Origin: Streptomyces fuscichromogenes
Lineage (GTDB): Bacteria > Actinomycetota > Actinomycetes > Streptomycetales > Streptomycetaceae
Direction: 5' to 3'
Length of the DNA stretch: 64,000 bases
NCBI RefSeq assembly: GCF_014645815.1
Contig: NZ_BMML01000025.1
Span: forward strand, 124,001 to 188,000
Shown here: piece after piece, positions 1-8,222 of the stretch
How positions within the stretch are numbered: the first letter of the stretch is position 1
Layout: the number at the start of each line of letters is the position of its first letter
Translations under genes and position numbers: made by a program
The notes under the pieces: model-generated
Database searches by the model: none
What the model was told of the DNA's origin: nothing
Seen by the model: the letters and a program-made list of their open reading frames with translations, nothing else

Positions 1-475
1 GGCGGACACCGACCCTGCGCCTGCGGTCGCTCAGCCCCGCGAGCACCGGCTCCACCCGTGCGCAGTCGTCGTCGGAGCCGGAGTACATGACCATCAGGGT
101 GCGCTTCCGCGCCCCCGCCACTCCGCCCGACACGGGCGCGTCGACGTACGACAGTCCGGTGGCGGCCAGGTGACGGGCGGCCGCCACTCCCACGGTGGAG
201 GTGTCCACGACATGGGTGACCCGCCGGTCCCGCGCGGCGAGGAGCTCGCCCATGACGTTCCCGCAGGCCGTGCCGTCCGGCAGGCTCAGCACCACTGTCG
301 CCACGGCTCGGGCCACGTCCGTCGGGTTGGGTGCCCAGCGGGCGCCGTCAGGGGTACGGGCCGGACCGGCGGCGTCGTACGCCATCACCTCGAAGCCGTC
401 ACGCACCAGGTTCGCGGCCAGCGCCCCGCCCATGTTGCCCAGCCCGATGAAGCCCACCACCCGGTTCCCGCTCAC
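1..475 (-). CDS. 3-hydroxyisobutyrate dehydrogenase-like NAD(P)-binding protein (partial)
   Basis: This is the N-terminal part of a beta-hydroxyacid dehydrogenase; the C-terminus lies beyond the left edge. The Rossmann nucleotide-binding motif GFIGLGNMG is at residues 8-16, and the family substrate motif DAPVSGG follows at about residue 115. Enzymes of this family oxidise 3-hydroxyisobutyrate, tartronate semialdehyde and related acids with NAD(P). The GTG start overlaps the stop of the upstream gene on the same strand by 4 bases (GTGA), so the two are probably translationally coupled. Its place behind an aldehyde dehydrogenase and a carboxymuconolactone-decarboxylase-like gene suggests a late step in the same catabolic route. 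The substrate cannot be fixed from the part present. Confidence 0.85.
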   Translation of the reverse strand, partial: MSGNRVVGFIGLGNMGGALAANLVRDGFEVMAYDAAGPARTPDGARWAPNPTDVARAVATVVLSLPDGTACGNVMGELLAARDRRVTHVVDTSTVGVAAARHLAATGLSYVDAPVSGGVAGARKRTLMVMYSGSDDDCARVEPVLAGLSDRRRRVGVR

Positions 476-843
476 CCCGCCTCCCGCGCGGCACGCACCT
501 GGCGAAGGATCCCCGATGCCTCGCTCCCGGCCGGCGCGCCGCAGTAGGCGGTCAGCTGGAAGAGGAGTTCGTCGATCTCGGCGTCGGTGACACCGGCGCG
601 GGGTGCCGCCTCCAGGTGGACGCGGAAGGCACCCAGCCGGCCCGTCGCGGCCGTCATCGCCAGCACCAGCAGACTGCGGTCGCGTCTGCTCAGCGGCCCG
701 CCACGGGCCCAGACGCCCCAGGCCGTCGCCGTCACGAAGTCCTGGTACCCGGCCGGCAGGGTGTCCGCGGCCGCCGTGCCGTCGTCGCCGATCACCTCAC
801 GGCGCACCGCCCGTGCGGCCCGCAGCCCTGCTTCGTCGTCCAT
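472..843 (-). CDS. Carboxymuconolactone decarboxylase family protein
   Basis: A small protein of about 123 residues with the all-helical AhpD/CMD fold, recognised by the stretches RDRSLLVLAMTAATGR and DEIDELLFQLTAYCGAP-like sequence towards the C-terminus. In beta-ketoadipate pathways relatives decarboxylate gamma-carboxymuconolactone; others are peroxidase-like and carry CxxC. Only a single Cys is seen here, so the peroxidase type is unlikely. Two in-frame ATGs lie 6 bases apart. GGAGG stands 8 bases before the inner one (843) and abuts the outer one (849), so the inner start is preferred. It lies between an aldehyde dehydrogenase and a hydroxyacid dehydrogenase in one operon. Family assignment is firm, reaction unknown. 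Confidence 0.8.
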   Translation of the reverse strand: MDDEAGLRAARAVRREVIGDDGTAAADTLPAGYQDFVTATAWGVWARGGPLSRRDRSLLVLAMTAATGRLGAFRVHLEAAPRAGVTDAEIDELLFQLTAYCGAPAGSEASGILRQVRAAREAG

Positions 844-860
844 CGTCATCCCCTCCGTGG

Positions 861-2276
861 TCAGCCCAGGCTCGCGCTGACGGTCTTGAGCTGCGCGTAC
901 TCGTACAGTGCCGCCAGGCCCTTCTCCCGGCCGTAGCCGCTGTGCCGGTAGCCGCCGAACGGTGTCTCGACCGTGAGCGGGCCGCCGTTCACCGCCACCT
1001 GTCCCGCCTCGATCCGCTCGGCGAGCCGCAGCCCGCGCGCCAGGTCGCCGCTCCACACCGCCGCCACCAGCCCGTAGTCGGTGTCGTTGGCCATGGCCAG
1101 CGCCTCCGCCTCGTCGCGGAAGGGCAGCGTGACCAGCACCGGTCCGAAGACCTCCGCTCGGGCGATGCGCGCTCGCGGGTCCACCCGGGCGTACACGGTG
1201 GGCCGGACGAACAGGCCGCGCGCCTTTGGCCCCCGCGGGTAGGGGCCGCCGCCGGTGGCGGGCGGCACCGGCGCGCCGGCCAGGAGGTCCAGCACCTGTG
1301 CGTACTGCGCCTCGGTGATCAGCGGGCCGAAGTCCACGCCGGGGCGCAGCTTCTCCACCGCCGTGACCACCCGGTCCACCACCTCGTCGTGCACGGACTC
1401 CTCGATCAGCAGCCGGGCGGTGGCCGAGCACACCTGCCCGGAGTTGGCCGCGACCGCCGTCACCGCGGCGGCCACGGCCCCGTCGAGGTCCGCGTCGGCG
1501 AACACCACCAGCGGTGACCTGCCGCCCAGTTCCAGCGTGACCGGGACCAGCCGACCGCCCGCCACGCCCGCGAGATACCGGCCGGTGGCCACCGACCCGG
1601 TGAAGGACAGGCGTCGTACGCCCGGATGGGCGGCCAGCGCCGCACCCGCGTCCGGTCCGGTGCCGGTGACCACGTTCAGCACCCCGTCCGGCAGACCGGC
1701 GCGGGTGGCCAGCCGGGCCAGGTGCAGCGTCGAGGCCGAGGTGAACTCCGAGGGCTTGGCCACCACCGCGTTGCCCATCGCCAGGGCGGGCGCCAGAGCC
1801 CGGCAGGCCTGGTTGAGGGGCAGGTTCCAGGGGGTGATCACACCGACCACGCCGTACGGCTCGTACCGCGTGTACGTGTGGGCGCCCGCCCCCTGCTCGA
1901 TGACCCTCCCGTGTCCGGCGGCCCGTACTACCCCCGCGTAGTAGCGGAAGTAGGCCGCCGACATGTCGGCCTCCAGCCGCAGCTGCGCGGGGACCTTCCC
2001 GGTGCATTCGCGCTCCAGCCGCATCAAGGTGCCGGCGTCGGCCTCGATCGCGTCCGCGATCCGGTGCAGCACCGTGCCGCGCTCGGCGGGGGAGCGGGCG
2101 GCCCAGCCGTGCCGCGCCCGTTCCGCCGCGGCCACGGCGCGTCCGATGTCGGCCGGGCCGCCCGCCGCAACCTCGTCGCCGGGCAGCCGGGTGGCCGGAT
2201 CGAGCGTCGCCAGCCAGGTGCCGCCCGCCGGTGCCTCGGGGCGGCCGTCGATCCAGTGGTCGTGGCGTGTCGTCAA
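861..2276 (-). CDS. NAD(P)-dependent aldehyde dehydrogenase
   Basis: A full-length aldehyde dehydrogenase of 471 residues. The active-site set is complete: Asn151 in TPWNLP, Lys174 in VAKPSE, general base Glu249 in TLELGGRSP and nucleophile Cys283 in NSGQVCSA. It oxidises an aldehyde to an acid with NAD(P). The start is a TTG at 2276 with GGAGG 6 bases upstream; no good ATG or GTG exists near the conserved N-terminus, although the frame stays open further upstream into the promoter. It is the first gene of a leftward operon with the CMD-like and hydroxyacid dehydrogenase genes. It shares a divergent promoter region, with two palindromes, with the Rieske oxygenase gene. Confidence 0.9.
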   Translation of the reverse strand: MTTRHDHWIDGRPEAPAGGTWLATLDPATRLPGDEVAAGGPADIGRAVAAAERARHGWAARSPAERGTVLHRIADAIEADAGTLMRLERECTGKVPAQLRLEADMSAAYFRYYAGVVRAAGHGRVIEQGAGAHTYTRYEPYGVVGVITPWNLPLNQACRALAPALAMGNAVVAKPSEFTSASTLHLARLATRAGLPDGVLNVVTGTGPDAGAALAAHPGVRRLSFTGSVATGRYLAGVAGGRLVPVTLELGGRSPLVVFADADLDGAVAAAVTAVAANSGQVCSATARLLIEESVHDEVVDRVVTAVEKLRPGVDFGPLITEAQYAQVLDLLAGAPVPPATGGGPYPRGPKARGLFVRPTVYARVDPRARIARAEVFGPVLVTLPFRDEAEALAMANDTDYGLVAAVWSGDLARGLRLAERIEAGQVAVNGGPLTVETPFGGYRHSGYGREKGLAALYEYAQLKTVSASLG

Positions 2277-2325
2277 GGGCGTCCTCCACTCGTGAGAAGC
2301 GCGGGACCGATGACTCGACCATAGG

Positions 2326-2346
2326 TTCCGTATGCAGAATACGGAA
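2326..2346. promoter_or_regulatory. 8-bp inverted repeat in divergent promoter
   Basis: Perfect arms TTCCGTAT and ATACGGAA are separated by 5 bases, in the 136-bp gap between the aldehyde dehydrogenase (leftward) and the Rieske oxygenase (rightward). It is probably an operator. It overlaps a weaker member of the GAGAATnnnATTCTC family at 2343-2357. Confidence 0.6.
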
Positions 2347-2357
2347 ACGCTATTCTC
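2343..2357. promoter_or_regulatory. Degenerate GAGAATnnnATTCTC-type operator
   Basis: The sequence GGAAACGCTATTCTC matches the right half of the block A palindrome perfectly and the left half partly. It lies upstream of the Rieske oxygenase, at the place expected if that promoter belongs to the same regulon. Confidence 0.45.
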
Positions 2358-2412
2358 CAAATCAGAGACGATTGTTATCGTAGGGCTGTCAACCGACCGG
2401 AGGTTCCCACTC

Positions 2413-3696
2413 ATGGCGCACTTCCCGAAGCCCGCAGAGGGCAGCTGGACCGAGCACTTCAAGATCGGTACGGAACCGGTCTCCTACGCGGACTCGATCT
2501 CACCGGAGTTCTACGAACTGGAGCGGGACGCCATCTTCCGGCGGACCTGGCTGAACGTCGGACGGGTCGAACAACTGCCCCGCAAGGGCAGCTACTTCAC
2601 CAAGGAGCTGGACGCGGCCCGCGCCTCCGTCGTCGTGGTGCGCGGCACCGACGGCGAGGTGCGCGCCTTCCACAACGTCTGCCGCCACCGCGGCAACAAA
2701 CTGGTGTGGGACGACTACCCGCGCGAGGAGACCAAGGGCACCTGCCGTGCCTTCACCTGCAAGTACCACGCCTGGCGCTACGACCTGGAGGGCAAGCTCG
2801 CCTTCGTCCAGCAGGAGTCGGAGTTCTTCGGCGTCGACAAGTCGAAGTACGGGCTGCTGGCCGTGCAGACCGAGGTGTGGGAAGGGTTCGTCTTCGTCAA
2901 CCTCGACCCCGACAACACCACGCCGCTGCGGGAGTACCTCGGCCGGTTCGCCCACGGCATCGAGGGCTACCCCTTCCACAAGCTCACCCAGGTGCACAAG
3001 TACCGCGCCGAGATCGGCAGCAACTGGAAGCTGTTCATCGACGCGTTCGCCGAGTTCTACCACGCGCCGATCCTGCACTCCGGCCAATACGTCTCCGAAG
3101 AGGCCGCCAAGATCAAGAAGTACGGCTACGAGGCGCTGTCCTACGACATCGACGGCCCGCACAGCATGGTCTCCTCCTGGGGCGGCATCGCCCCGCCGAA
3201 GGAGCGGGCGATGGTCAAACCCGTCGAACGGGCCCTGCGCAGCGGCCTGTTCGGACCCTGGGAGGCCCCCGACATCGGCCTGACCACCGAACAGCTGCCC
3301 CCGGCGATCAACCCCACCCGCAGCAAGGTCTGGGGCATGGACTCCTTCGTCTTCTTCCCCAACTTCATGCTGCTCGTCTGGCGGCCGAACTGGGTGCTGA
3401 CCTACCACTACTGGCCGACGTCCTACAACACCCACATCTTCGAGGGCACCTGCTACTTCGTCCCGCCCGAGAACGCCTTCCAACGGCTCCAGCAGGAACT
3501 CGCGGTGGTGTCCTTCAAGGAGTACGGCCTCCAGGACGGCAACACCCTGGAGGCCACCCAGACCATGCTGGAGTCGCGCACCGTGGACGAGTTCCCGCTC
3601 TGCGACCAGGAGGTCCTGCTGCGCCATCTGCACGCCACCGCACAGCGGTTCGTGCGCGCCCACGAGCAGCCGGCGGCACCGGCCCCCACGTCCTGA
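2413..3696 (+). CDS. Rieske non-heme iron aromatic-ring-type oxygenase, large subunit
   Basis: A 427-residue terminal oxygenase. The Rieske 2Fe-2S ligands are Cys90-x-His92 and Cys116-x2-His119. The 23 residues between the pairs exceed the roughly 15-19 I expect in ring-hydroxylating oxygenases. The mononuclear iron site is visible in the DAFAEFYHAPILH segment. Such enzymes insert oxygen into C-H or aromatic positions using electrons from a reductase; the KshB-like reductase at 7157-8140 is the obvious partner. The ATG at 2413 follows GGAGG, and the open frame upstream is promoter. No ordinary beta subunit follows, so a KshA-like alpha-only oligomer or an unusual partner (the next small gene) is likely. 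Substrate unknown. Confidence 0.9.
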   Translation: MAHFPKPAEGSWTEHFKIGTEPVSYADSISPEFYELERDAIFRRTWLNVGRVEQLPRKGSYFTKELDAARASVVVVRGTDGEVRAFHNVCRHRGNKLVWDDYPREETKGTCRAFTCKYHAWRYDLEGKLAFVQQESEFFGVDKSKYGLLAVQTEVWEGFVFVNLDPDNTTPLREYLGRFAHGIEGYPFHKLTQVHKYRAEIGSNWKLFIDAFAEFYHAPILHSGQYVSEEAAKIKKYGYEALSYDIDGPHSMVSSWGGIAPPKERAMVKPVERALRSGLFGPWEAPDIGLTTEQLPPAINPTRSKVWGMDSFVFFPNFMLLVWRPNWVLTYHYWPTSYNTHIFEGTCYFVPPENAFQRLQQELAVVSFKEYGLQDGNTLEATQTMLESRTVDEFPLCDQEVLLRHLHATAQRFVRAHEQPAAPAPTS

Positions 3697-3729
3697 GACG
3701 TCCACCGAGCAGACTTGGAGAGTGCAGAG

Positions 3730-4059
3730 ATGACCACGGTCTTCCCCGCCGGGTTCCACGAACTGGAGCCGTTCGCGCACTGGGCGATCCAGGGCGAGCG
3801 CGCCCGCTACGCCAAGCGTGTCGCCTCCACCATGGAGGAGTTGCAGGCCTTCTACGACGTGGCGTTCCCGCTGCTGCAGAAGGGCACCGTGTATCTGGAG
3901 CAGGTCGGCATGGAGGGGATCGGCGAGCAGGACAGGAACCTCCTGTGGGCGTTCTGCTCGCTGGTGACCGTCGCCTTCCCGGTGGAGGCGTGGGGCCAGC
4001 CGAGGGTCCCGGACAGCGGTCCCGCCGGCATCCACGCCGTCGTCGAACCCGCCGTGTGA
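3730..4059 (+). CDS. Small hypothetical protein coupled to the Rieske oxygenase
   Basis: A 109-residue acidic soluble protein that I do not recognise. It has no signal peptide, no metal-binding cysteine pair and no membrane segment. The middle (residues 10-85) reads as helical, with ERARYAKR and a GEQDRNLLWAF stretch. It lies 33 bases after the Rieske oxygenase and overlaps the next gene by 3 bases (TGATG), so it belongs to the operon. It is too short and unlike in sequence to be a standard beta subunit of about 160-180 residues, but its position fits an accessory or assembly subunit of the oxygenase. The ATG at 3730 is preceded by GGAG; a TTG five codons upstream is an alternative. Confidence 0.75.
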   Translation: MTTVFPAGFHELEPFAHWAIQGERARYAKRVASTMEELQAFYDVAFPLLQKGTVYLEQVGMEGIGEQDRNLLWAFCSLVTVAFPVEAWGQPRVPDSGPAGIHAVVEPAV

Positions 4060-5321
4060 TGGCGGGCCGGGAGACCACGCCACGGCCGCCCGTGCTCCTG
4101 CGGGCGGCCCGGCTCCTCGACGTCGACAAGGGCGAACTGGTCGAGCCGGGCGAGGTGCTGGTGGTCGGCGAGCACATCGCCGAGACGCAACCGGAAAGGC
4201 TGCCCGAGGGCACGGTCGTCCACGAACTCGGGGACGTCACCCTCATGCCGGGCCTGATGGACATGGAGGTCAACCTCTTCCTCGGCGGCCCCGACCACGG
4301 CAGCCCGCTGATCCCGGTACAGGAGGACCCGGCACTGCGCACCCTGCGCGCGGTCGCCAACGCCCGCCGCACCCTGCACCGCGGGTACACGACCGTACGC
4401 AACCTCGGTCTCTTCGTGCAGACCGGGGGCGTGCTCCTGGACGTGGCCCTGAAAAAGGCGATCGACCTGGGGTGGGTGGACGGACCGCGTGTGGTGCCCG
4501 CCGGGCACGCGATCGCGCCGACCGGCGGGCACCTCGACCCGACCATGTTCCAGGCGTTCGCGCCCGGCGTGCTGCCCCTGACCGTGGAGGAGGGCATCGC
4601 CAACGGCGTGGCGGAGGTGCGCAAGGCGGTCCGGTACCAGATCAAGTACGGGGCGAAGGTCATCAAGGTCTGCGCCTCCAACGGTGTCATGTCACACACC
4701 GGCCCGGCCGGCGCGCAGCAGTACTCCGACGAGGAACTGCGCGCCGTCGTCGACGAGGCGCACCGGGCGGGCCTCAAGGTCGCCGCCCACTGCATGGGGG
4801 ACTCGGCGATCCGGTCCGCCGTCGAGGCCGGCATCGACTGCATCGAGCACGGCTTCCTCGCGAGCGACGCCACCCTCGACCTGATGGTGGAACGCGGCAC
4901 CTTCCTGGTGGCCACCACGTATCTCACCGAGGGCATGAACACCGGGCACGCGGACCCGGAGCTGCGGGCGAAGGCCGCCGAGGTCTTCCCCCGCGCCCGT
5001 GAGTCCACCGCCCGCGCGATCCGGCGCGGGGTCAAGGTGGCCCTCGGCACCGACGCGCCCGCCATCCCGCACGGCAAGGGCGCCCTGGAACTGCTCGCGC
5101 TCGTCGACCGGGGCATGCGGCCGCTCCAGGCCCTGCGGGCCGCCACCACCGTCGCCGCCGAGCTGATCGGCGCCGACGACCGGGGCCGGCTGCGGCCGGG
5201 CCTGCTCGCCGACGTCATCGCGGTCCCCGGCGACCCGCTCGCCGATCTGTCCGTCACGGGGCGGGTGTGCTTCGTGATGAAGGGGGGCCGGGTGTACCGC
5301 GACGACATCCAGGGATCCTGA
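4059..5321 (+). CDS. Amidohydrolase-superfamily protein lacking the HxH metal motif
   Basis: A 420-residue member of the imidazolonepropionase/prolidase-like amidohydrolases. It retains the middle and C-terminal metal and catalytic elements: Lys in KVIKVCASNG, His in AAHCMG, His in CIEHGFL and Asp in ALGTDAPA. The usual N-terminal motif is H-x-H after PGLxD, but here the sequence is MPGLMDMEVN, so both metal-binding histidines are absent. Either the metal site is rebuilt or the protein is not a classical hydrolase. The start overlaps the upstream stop by one base, so the Rieske, small protein and amidohydrolase genes form one operon. The family normally hydrolyses C-N bonds of cyclic amides or dipeptides. 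Confidence 0.85.
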   Translation: MAGRETTPRPPVLLRAARLLDVDKGELVEPGEVLVVGEHIAETQPERLPEGTVVHELGDVTLMPGLMDMEVNLFLGGPDHGSPLIPVQEDPALRTLRAVANARRTLHRGYTTVRNLGLFVQTGGVLLDVALKKAIDLGWVDGPRVVPAGHAIAPTGGHLDPTMFQAFAPGVLPLTVEEGIANGVAEVRKAVRYQIKYGAKVIKVCASNGVMSHTGPAGAQQYSDEELRAVVDEAHRAGLKVAAHCMGDSAIRSAVEAGIDCIEHGFLASDATLDLMVERGTFLVATTYLTEGMNTGHADPELRAKAAEVFPRARESTARAIRRGVKVALGTDAPAIPHGKGALELLALVDRGMRPLQALRAATTVAAELIGADDRGRLRPGLLADVIAVPGDPLADLSVTGRVCFVMKGGRVYRDDIQGS

Positions 5322-5341
5322 CCGCCGTACGGGACCGGGAC

Positions 5342-5404
5342 CGGGACCGCCGGTCGGCACCGCGCTGATCCAGGGGGACGGCGCGCGGCCGACCGGCGGT
5401 CCCG
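5342..5404. terminator. Strong hairpin between convergent genes
   Basis: Two perfect 17-base arms (5342-5358 and 5388-5404) with a 29-base loop lie just downstream of the amidohydrolase gene. They can serve as an intrinsic-type terminator; there is no U tract, as is usual in Streptomyces. Confidence 0.65.
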
Positions 5405-5516
5405 TCACGCCACGGACGACCGCACCCGCCCACCAGGCACCGACCGCCGACTCACCCCCCGAACGCCCCGGGCCGACTGCCGGGTGCCCGACCGGCCGGG
5501 GGTTTGTCCATGCCCC

Positions 5517-5591
5517 GGTCCGGGTTCGGCTGTGGGGTGTCGGCCTGGGATTCGGGTCTGGAGCGGTCCGGGGTCGGCTGTCGGATGTCGG
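5517..5591. repeat. Imperfect 27-bp direct repeat
   Basis: Copies at 5517-5543 and 5565-5591 match at 24 of 27 positions. They lie in a 344-bp gene-free stretch (5322-5665) between convergent genes, which otherwise holds only the hairpin at 5342-5404. No function is evident. Confidence 0.5.
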
Positions 5592-5665
5592 TCCGGGGAG
5601 GAGCGGATGGCGGTGGCCCGGATGTGTGTCCGGGCCACCCTCGTCGTGCTTGTCGGCGGTGTCGT

Positions 5666-6400
5666 TCAGGTTCGCTGCGGTGTCACCAGGGCCGTCGAGC
5701 ACCAGGTGCGCAGGAACGCCGCCGTCGCCTCCAGCTGCCTGAGGCCCTGTGCGGAGGAGTCCTCGTAGATCCGCATGTCGACCTCGACCCCCGAGTGCGC
5801 CGCGCGGGTCGCGAGGGACAGCGTGTCGTCCAGCAGCATCTCCGTCCCCGCCGCGTGCAGCTGGATCGGCGGCAGGCCGTGGAGGTTGCCGTGCAGCGGG
5901 CTCAGCAGGGGTTGGCTGCGCGGCGTCGTGCCCGCGTACGCGGCGGCCCGCACGGGCAGCGCCTCGGCGTCGAGCGTGCGGTCGGCGGCCGCGTTGAGCA
6001 GCAGACTGGACGCGCCCAGCGTGAAGTCCAGCACCGGCGACGACAGCACCGCACAGGACGGCGGAGTCGCCCCCTCGTCGCGCAGCCGCAGCAGCAGACC
6101 GGCGGCCAGGCCACCGCCCAGCCGCTTGCCGGCCACGGCCGCGGGACCCCGGTCACGACAGTGCTCCCAGGCGGCGTACACGTCCTCCAGGGCCTCGGGG
6201 AAGTGCAGCCGGTAGCGGGCGCACACGACCGCGTACCCGGTGTGCCGGGCCAGTTCGCGGGCCGTGGGCACGGCGTCCTGCGGGGTGCCCGCGAGCCGGG
6301 GGTCGCCGTGCAGATACAGCACGGTCCGCTCGACGGCCGCGCCCACCGGCCGTACCTCCGGCCCGAACGGCCCTTCCTCGACGTGGATCTCACCTGCCAT
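5666..6400 (-). CDS. Alpha/beta-hydrolase-fold protein with missing nucleophile
   Basis: A 244-residue protein of the HSL/steryl-acetyl-hydrolase type. The oxyanion-hole element is visible as VLYLHGDP near residue 27 and the C-terminal IQLHAAGTEMLLDD segment carries the acid residue. The nucleophile elbow, normally GDSAGG, reads AGKRLGGG, so the catalytic serine is absent. The usual histidine loop is also replaced (YEDSSAQG). The DNA reads cleanly in frame, so this is not a frameshift. It may be a non-catalytic binding protein or an esterase relative in decay. It starts inside the last codons of the enoyl-CoA hydratase gene (11-base overlap), in one leftward operon with the hydratase and probably the reductase. 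Confidence 0.75.
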   Translation of the reverse strand: MAGEIHVEEGPFGPEVRPVGAAVERTVLYLHGDPRLAGTPQDAVPTARELARHTGYAVVCARYRLHFPEALEDVYAAWEHCRDRGPAAVAGKRLGGGLAAGLLLRLRDEGATPPSCAVLSSPVLDFTLGASSLLLNAAADRTLDAEALPVRAAAYAGTTPRSQPLLSPLHGNLHGLPPIQLHAAGTEMLLDDTLSLATRAAHSGVEVDMRIYEDSSAQGLRQLEATAAFLRTWCSTALVTPQRT

Positions 6401-7109
6401 GGGACATCACCTTCTCCGCCGCCTGCCAGTGTTCGTCGGACACCCAGAGCCGCGCGAAGGCCGCCGCGGCCTCCCGCGGCGGACGGGACCGGGTGGTCAG
6501 GCTTTTGATCTCGCCGGCCTGTGGGGTGGCGAGCGACCGCGCCAGCGCACGCCAGCCATCGGCGAACCCGGCGCGCGGCAGCACCAGGTCCACCAGCCCG
6601 AGCCGCTCGGCCTCGCCCGCGTCCAGCACGCGTCCGGTGCCCGCCAGCAGCAGCGCCCGGCCCGGTCCGACGAGCCGGGCCAGCCGCTCGGCGCCGCCCC
6701 ACGCGGGCACGATGGCGAGCTTCGTCTGGTTGAAGCCGATGCGGATGTCGGCCGCGGCGACACGGATGTCGGCGGCGACCGCGACCTCCGCGCCGCCCCC
6801 GAAGGCGTGCCCGTTGAGCGCGGCCACCACCGGGCCGGGAAAGGCGGCGATCCGGTCGCACAACGCCCGCATCCGCAGCGCCATCCCGGCCGCCTCCTCC
6901 TCGGTGCGCAGGCGCGCCAGCTCCTTGAGGTCGCCGCCGGACACGAACGCCTTGTCGCCCGCGCCGGTCACCACCAGTGCCCGCGCCCCCTCGGCCGCGT
7001 CCAGAGCCTTGTCCAACTCGCCCATGGCGGCCGGGTCGATGGCGTTGCGGGCGTGCGGGCGGTCGATGGTGACGACGGCCAGGCCGTCCTCGATCTCCAG
7101 GTCAACCAT
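6390..7109 (-). CDS. Enoyl-CoA hydratase/isomerase family protein
   Basis: A 239-residue crotonase-fold enzyme. The oxyanion-hole segment FVSGGDLKEL and the HAFGGGAEVAVAADIRVAA block identify the family. The two acidic residues used by hydratases are both present, in GGGAE and in the WGGAERL segment. It would add water to, or isomerise, a 2-enoyl-CoA during beta-oxidation. It is a little shorter than the usual 255-265 residues. It lies between the reductase gene and the alpha/beta-hydrolase gene with close or overlapping ends, so one leftward transcript is likely. Confidence 0.88.
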   Translation of the reverse strand: MVDLEIEDGLAVVTIDRPHARNAIDPAAMGELDKALDAAEGARALVVTGAGDKAFVSGGDLKELARLRTEEEAAGMALRMRALCDRIAAFPGPVVAALNGHAFGGGAEVAVAADIRVAAADIRIGFNQTKLAIVPAWGGAERLARLVGPGRALLLAGTGRVLDAGEAERLGLVDLVLPRAGFADGWRALARSLATPQAGEIKSLTTRSRPPREAAAAFARLWVSDEHWQAAEKVMSHGR

Positions 7110-7156
7110 GCGGGGCCTTCCGGTCGGGCGGGCGGGTGCCGGTGGTCCGGCGGGCG

Positions 7157-8140
7157 TCAGTCCTCGTAGACGACGGTCACCTCGGCGGTGGTGGGTTCGG
7201 CCTGGCAGGTGAGCACATAGCCCTCGGCGATCTCGTCGGGTTCCAGGGCGTTGTTCACGCGCATCTTGGCCTCGCCGTCGGTCAGCCGTGCCATGCAGGT
7301 GGCGCAGTCCCCGGACTCGCAGGAGAAGGGCGGGGTGAATCCGGCCCGGCGCGCACTCTGCAGCAGCGTCTCGCCCGCGCGTTGCGGCATCGTACGGCGC
7401 TGACCGCGCAGGGCGACGGTGACGGTGCCCGGGACGGGCTCGGCCGGCGGCTCGGCGGCCGCCACCGGCGTGAACCGTTCGACGAAGATCCGCCCGGCGG
7501 GCGTCCCGGCGGCGAGCAGCGTGCTCTCGACCAGTGCCATGAACGGTTCCGGCCCGCAGATGTAGTGATCCGCGTCGTCGCCGGCGAGGCCGCGTATCGC
7601 GTCGGCGCCGACCAGTCCGTCCCGGTCGTCGAGGTGGTCGTGGAGGCGGAGCCGGCCGGGGTGGTGTGCGGCGAGGGCGTCCAGTGCCTCGCGGAAGATG
7701 GCCGAGCCCCGGTGCTGATGGGCCGTCAACAGCCTTATGTCGCGCGGTGTTGTGGCGAGTGCGCTCTTCACCAGGGAGAACACCGGCGTGATGCCGCTCC
7801 CGCCGGCGTAACCGGCCAACGGCCGGTCCGTCGCGTCCCCGCGCAGACAGAAGGAGCCGCCGGGCCGGGTGGCCTCAAGCGTGTCGCCCGCCCGCAGGTG
7901 GTCGTGCATCCAGCCGGAGACGAGTCCGCCTGGCACTCGCTTCACGGTGACGCACAGCTCGCCGTCGGTGTCGGGCGAGGACGACATCGAGTAGCTGCGC
8001 AACGTCCCGCACACCTTGAAGGTCAGGAACTGCCCGGCCCGGTAGGGGAACGGCGCGTCGAGGGCGAAGGTGCGTGTGTCCGGCGTCTCGTCGACGATCC
8101 GGGTGATCCGCACCGGATGGAAGCCGTGATCCCGTGCCAT
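7157..8140 (-). CDS. Ferredoxin-NAD(P) reductase with C-terminal 2Fe-2S domain (KshB/PaaE-like)
   Basis: A 327-residue electron-transfer protein in the order FAD domain, NAD(P) domain, plant-type ferredoxin domain. The FAD motif is RSYSMSSSP, the nicotinamide motifs are YAGGSGITP and CGPEPFM, and the cluster ligands are in CESGDCATCMA with a fourth Cys in VLTCQAE. This architecture is shared by KshB (steroid 9-alpha-hydroxylase reductase), HmpA-like and PaaE proteins. It is the natural electron donor for the Rieske oxygenase at 2413-3696. It is divergent from an acyl-CoA ligase gene, and a GAGAGTGCAATTCTC palindrome lies between them. The KshB-like assignment is by architecture only. Confidence 0.9.
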   Translation of the reverse strand: MARDHGFHPVRITRIVDETPDTRTFALDAPFPYRAGQFLTFKVCGTLRSYSMSSSPDTDGELCVTVKRVPGGLVSGWMHDHLRAGDTLEATRPGGSFCLRGDATDRPLAGYAGGSGITPVFSLVKSALATTPRDIRLLTAHQHRGSAIFREALDALAAHHPGRLRLHDHLDDRDGLVGADAIRGLAGDDADHYICGPEPFMALVESTLLAAGTPAGRIFVERFTPVAAAEPPAEPVPGTVTVALRGQRRTMPQRAGETLLQSARRAGFTPPFSCESGDCATCMARLTDGEAKMRVNNALEPDEIAEGYVLTCQAEPTTAEVTVVYED

Positions 8141-8166
8141 GTATGGAACTTACCTTCTCGCTATGG

Positions 8167-8181
8167 GAGAGTGCAATTCTC
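8167..8181. promoter_or_regulatory. GAGAATnnnATTCTC-type operator
   Basis: GAGAGTGCAATTCTC has one mismatch to the perfect palindrome found at 9784 and 21358. It sits in the 82-bp divergent promoter between the reductase and the acyl-CoA ligase gene. Confidence 0.65.
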
Positions 8182-8222
8182 CTACAGGTGAAATGGTGAC
8201 CGTGACGAGGAGAACTCCTGTC

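Noticed and set aside
2706..4058. Upstream extension of the amidohydrolase frame through the Rieske gene
   Set aside because: The extra residues are Arg/Pro-rich shadow of the oxygenase; the ATG at 4059 coupled to the preceding stop is the sensible start.
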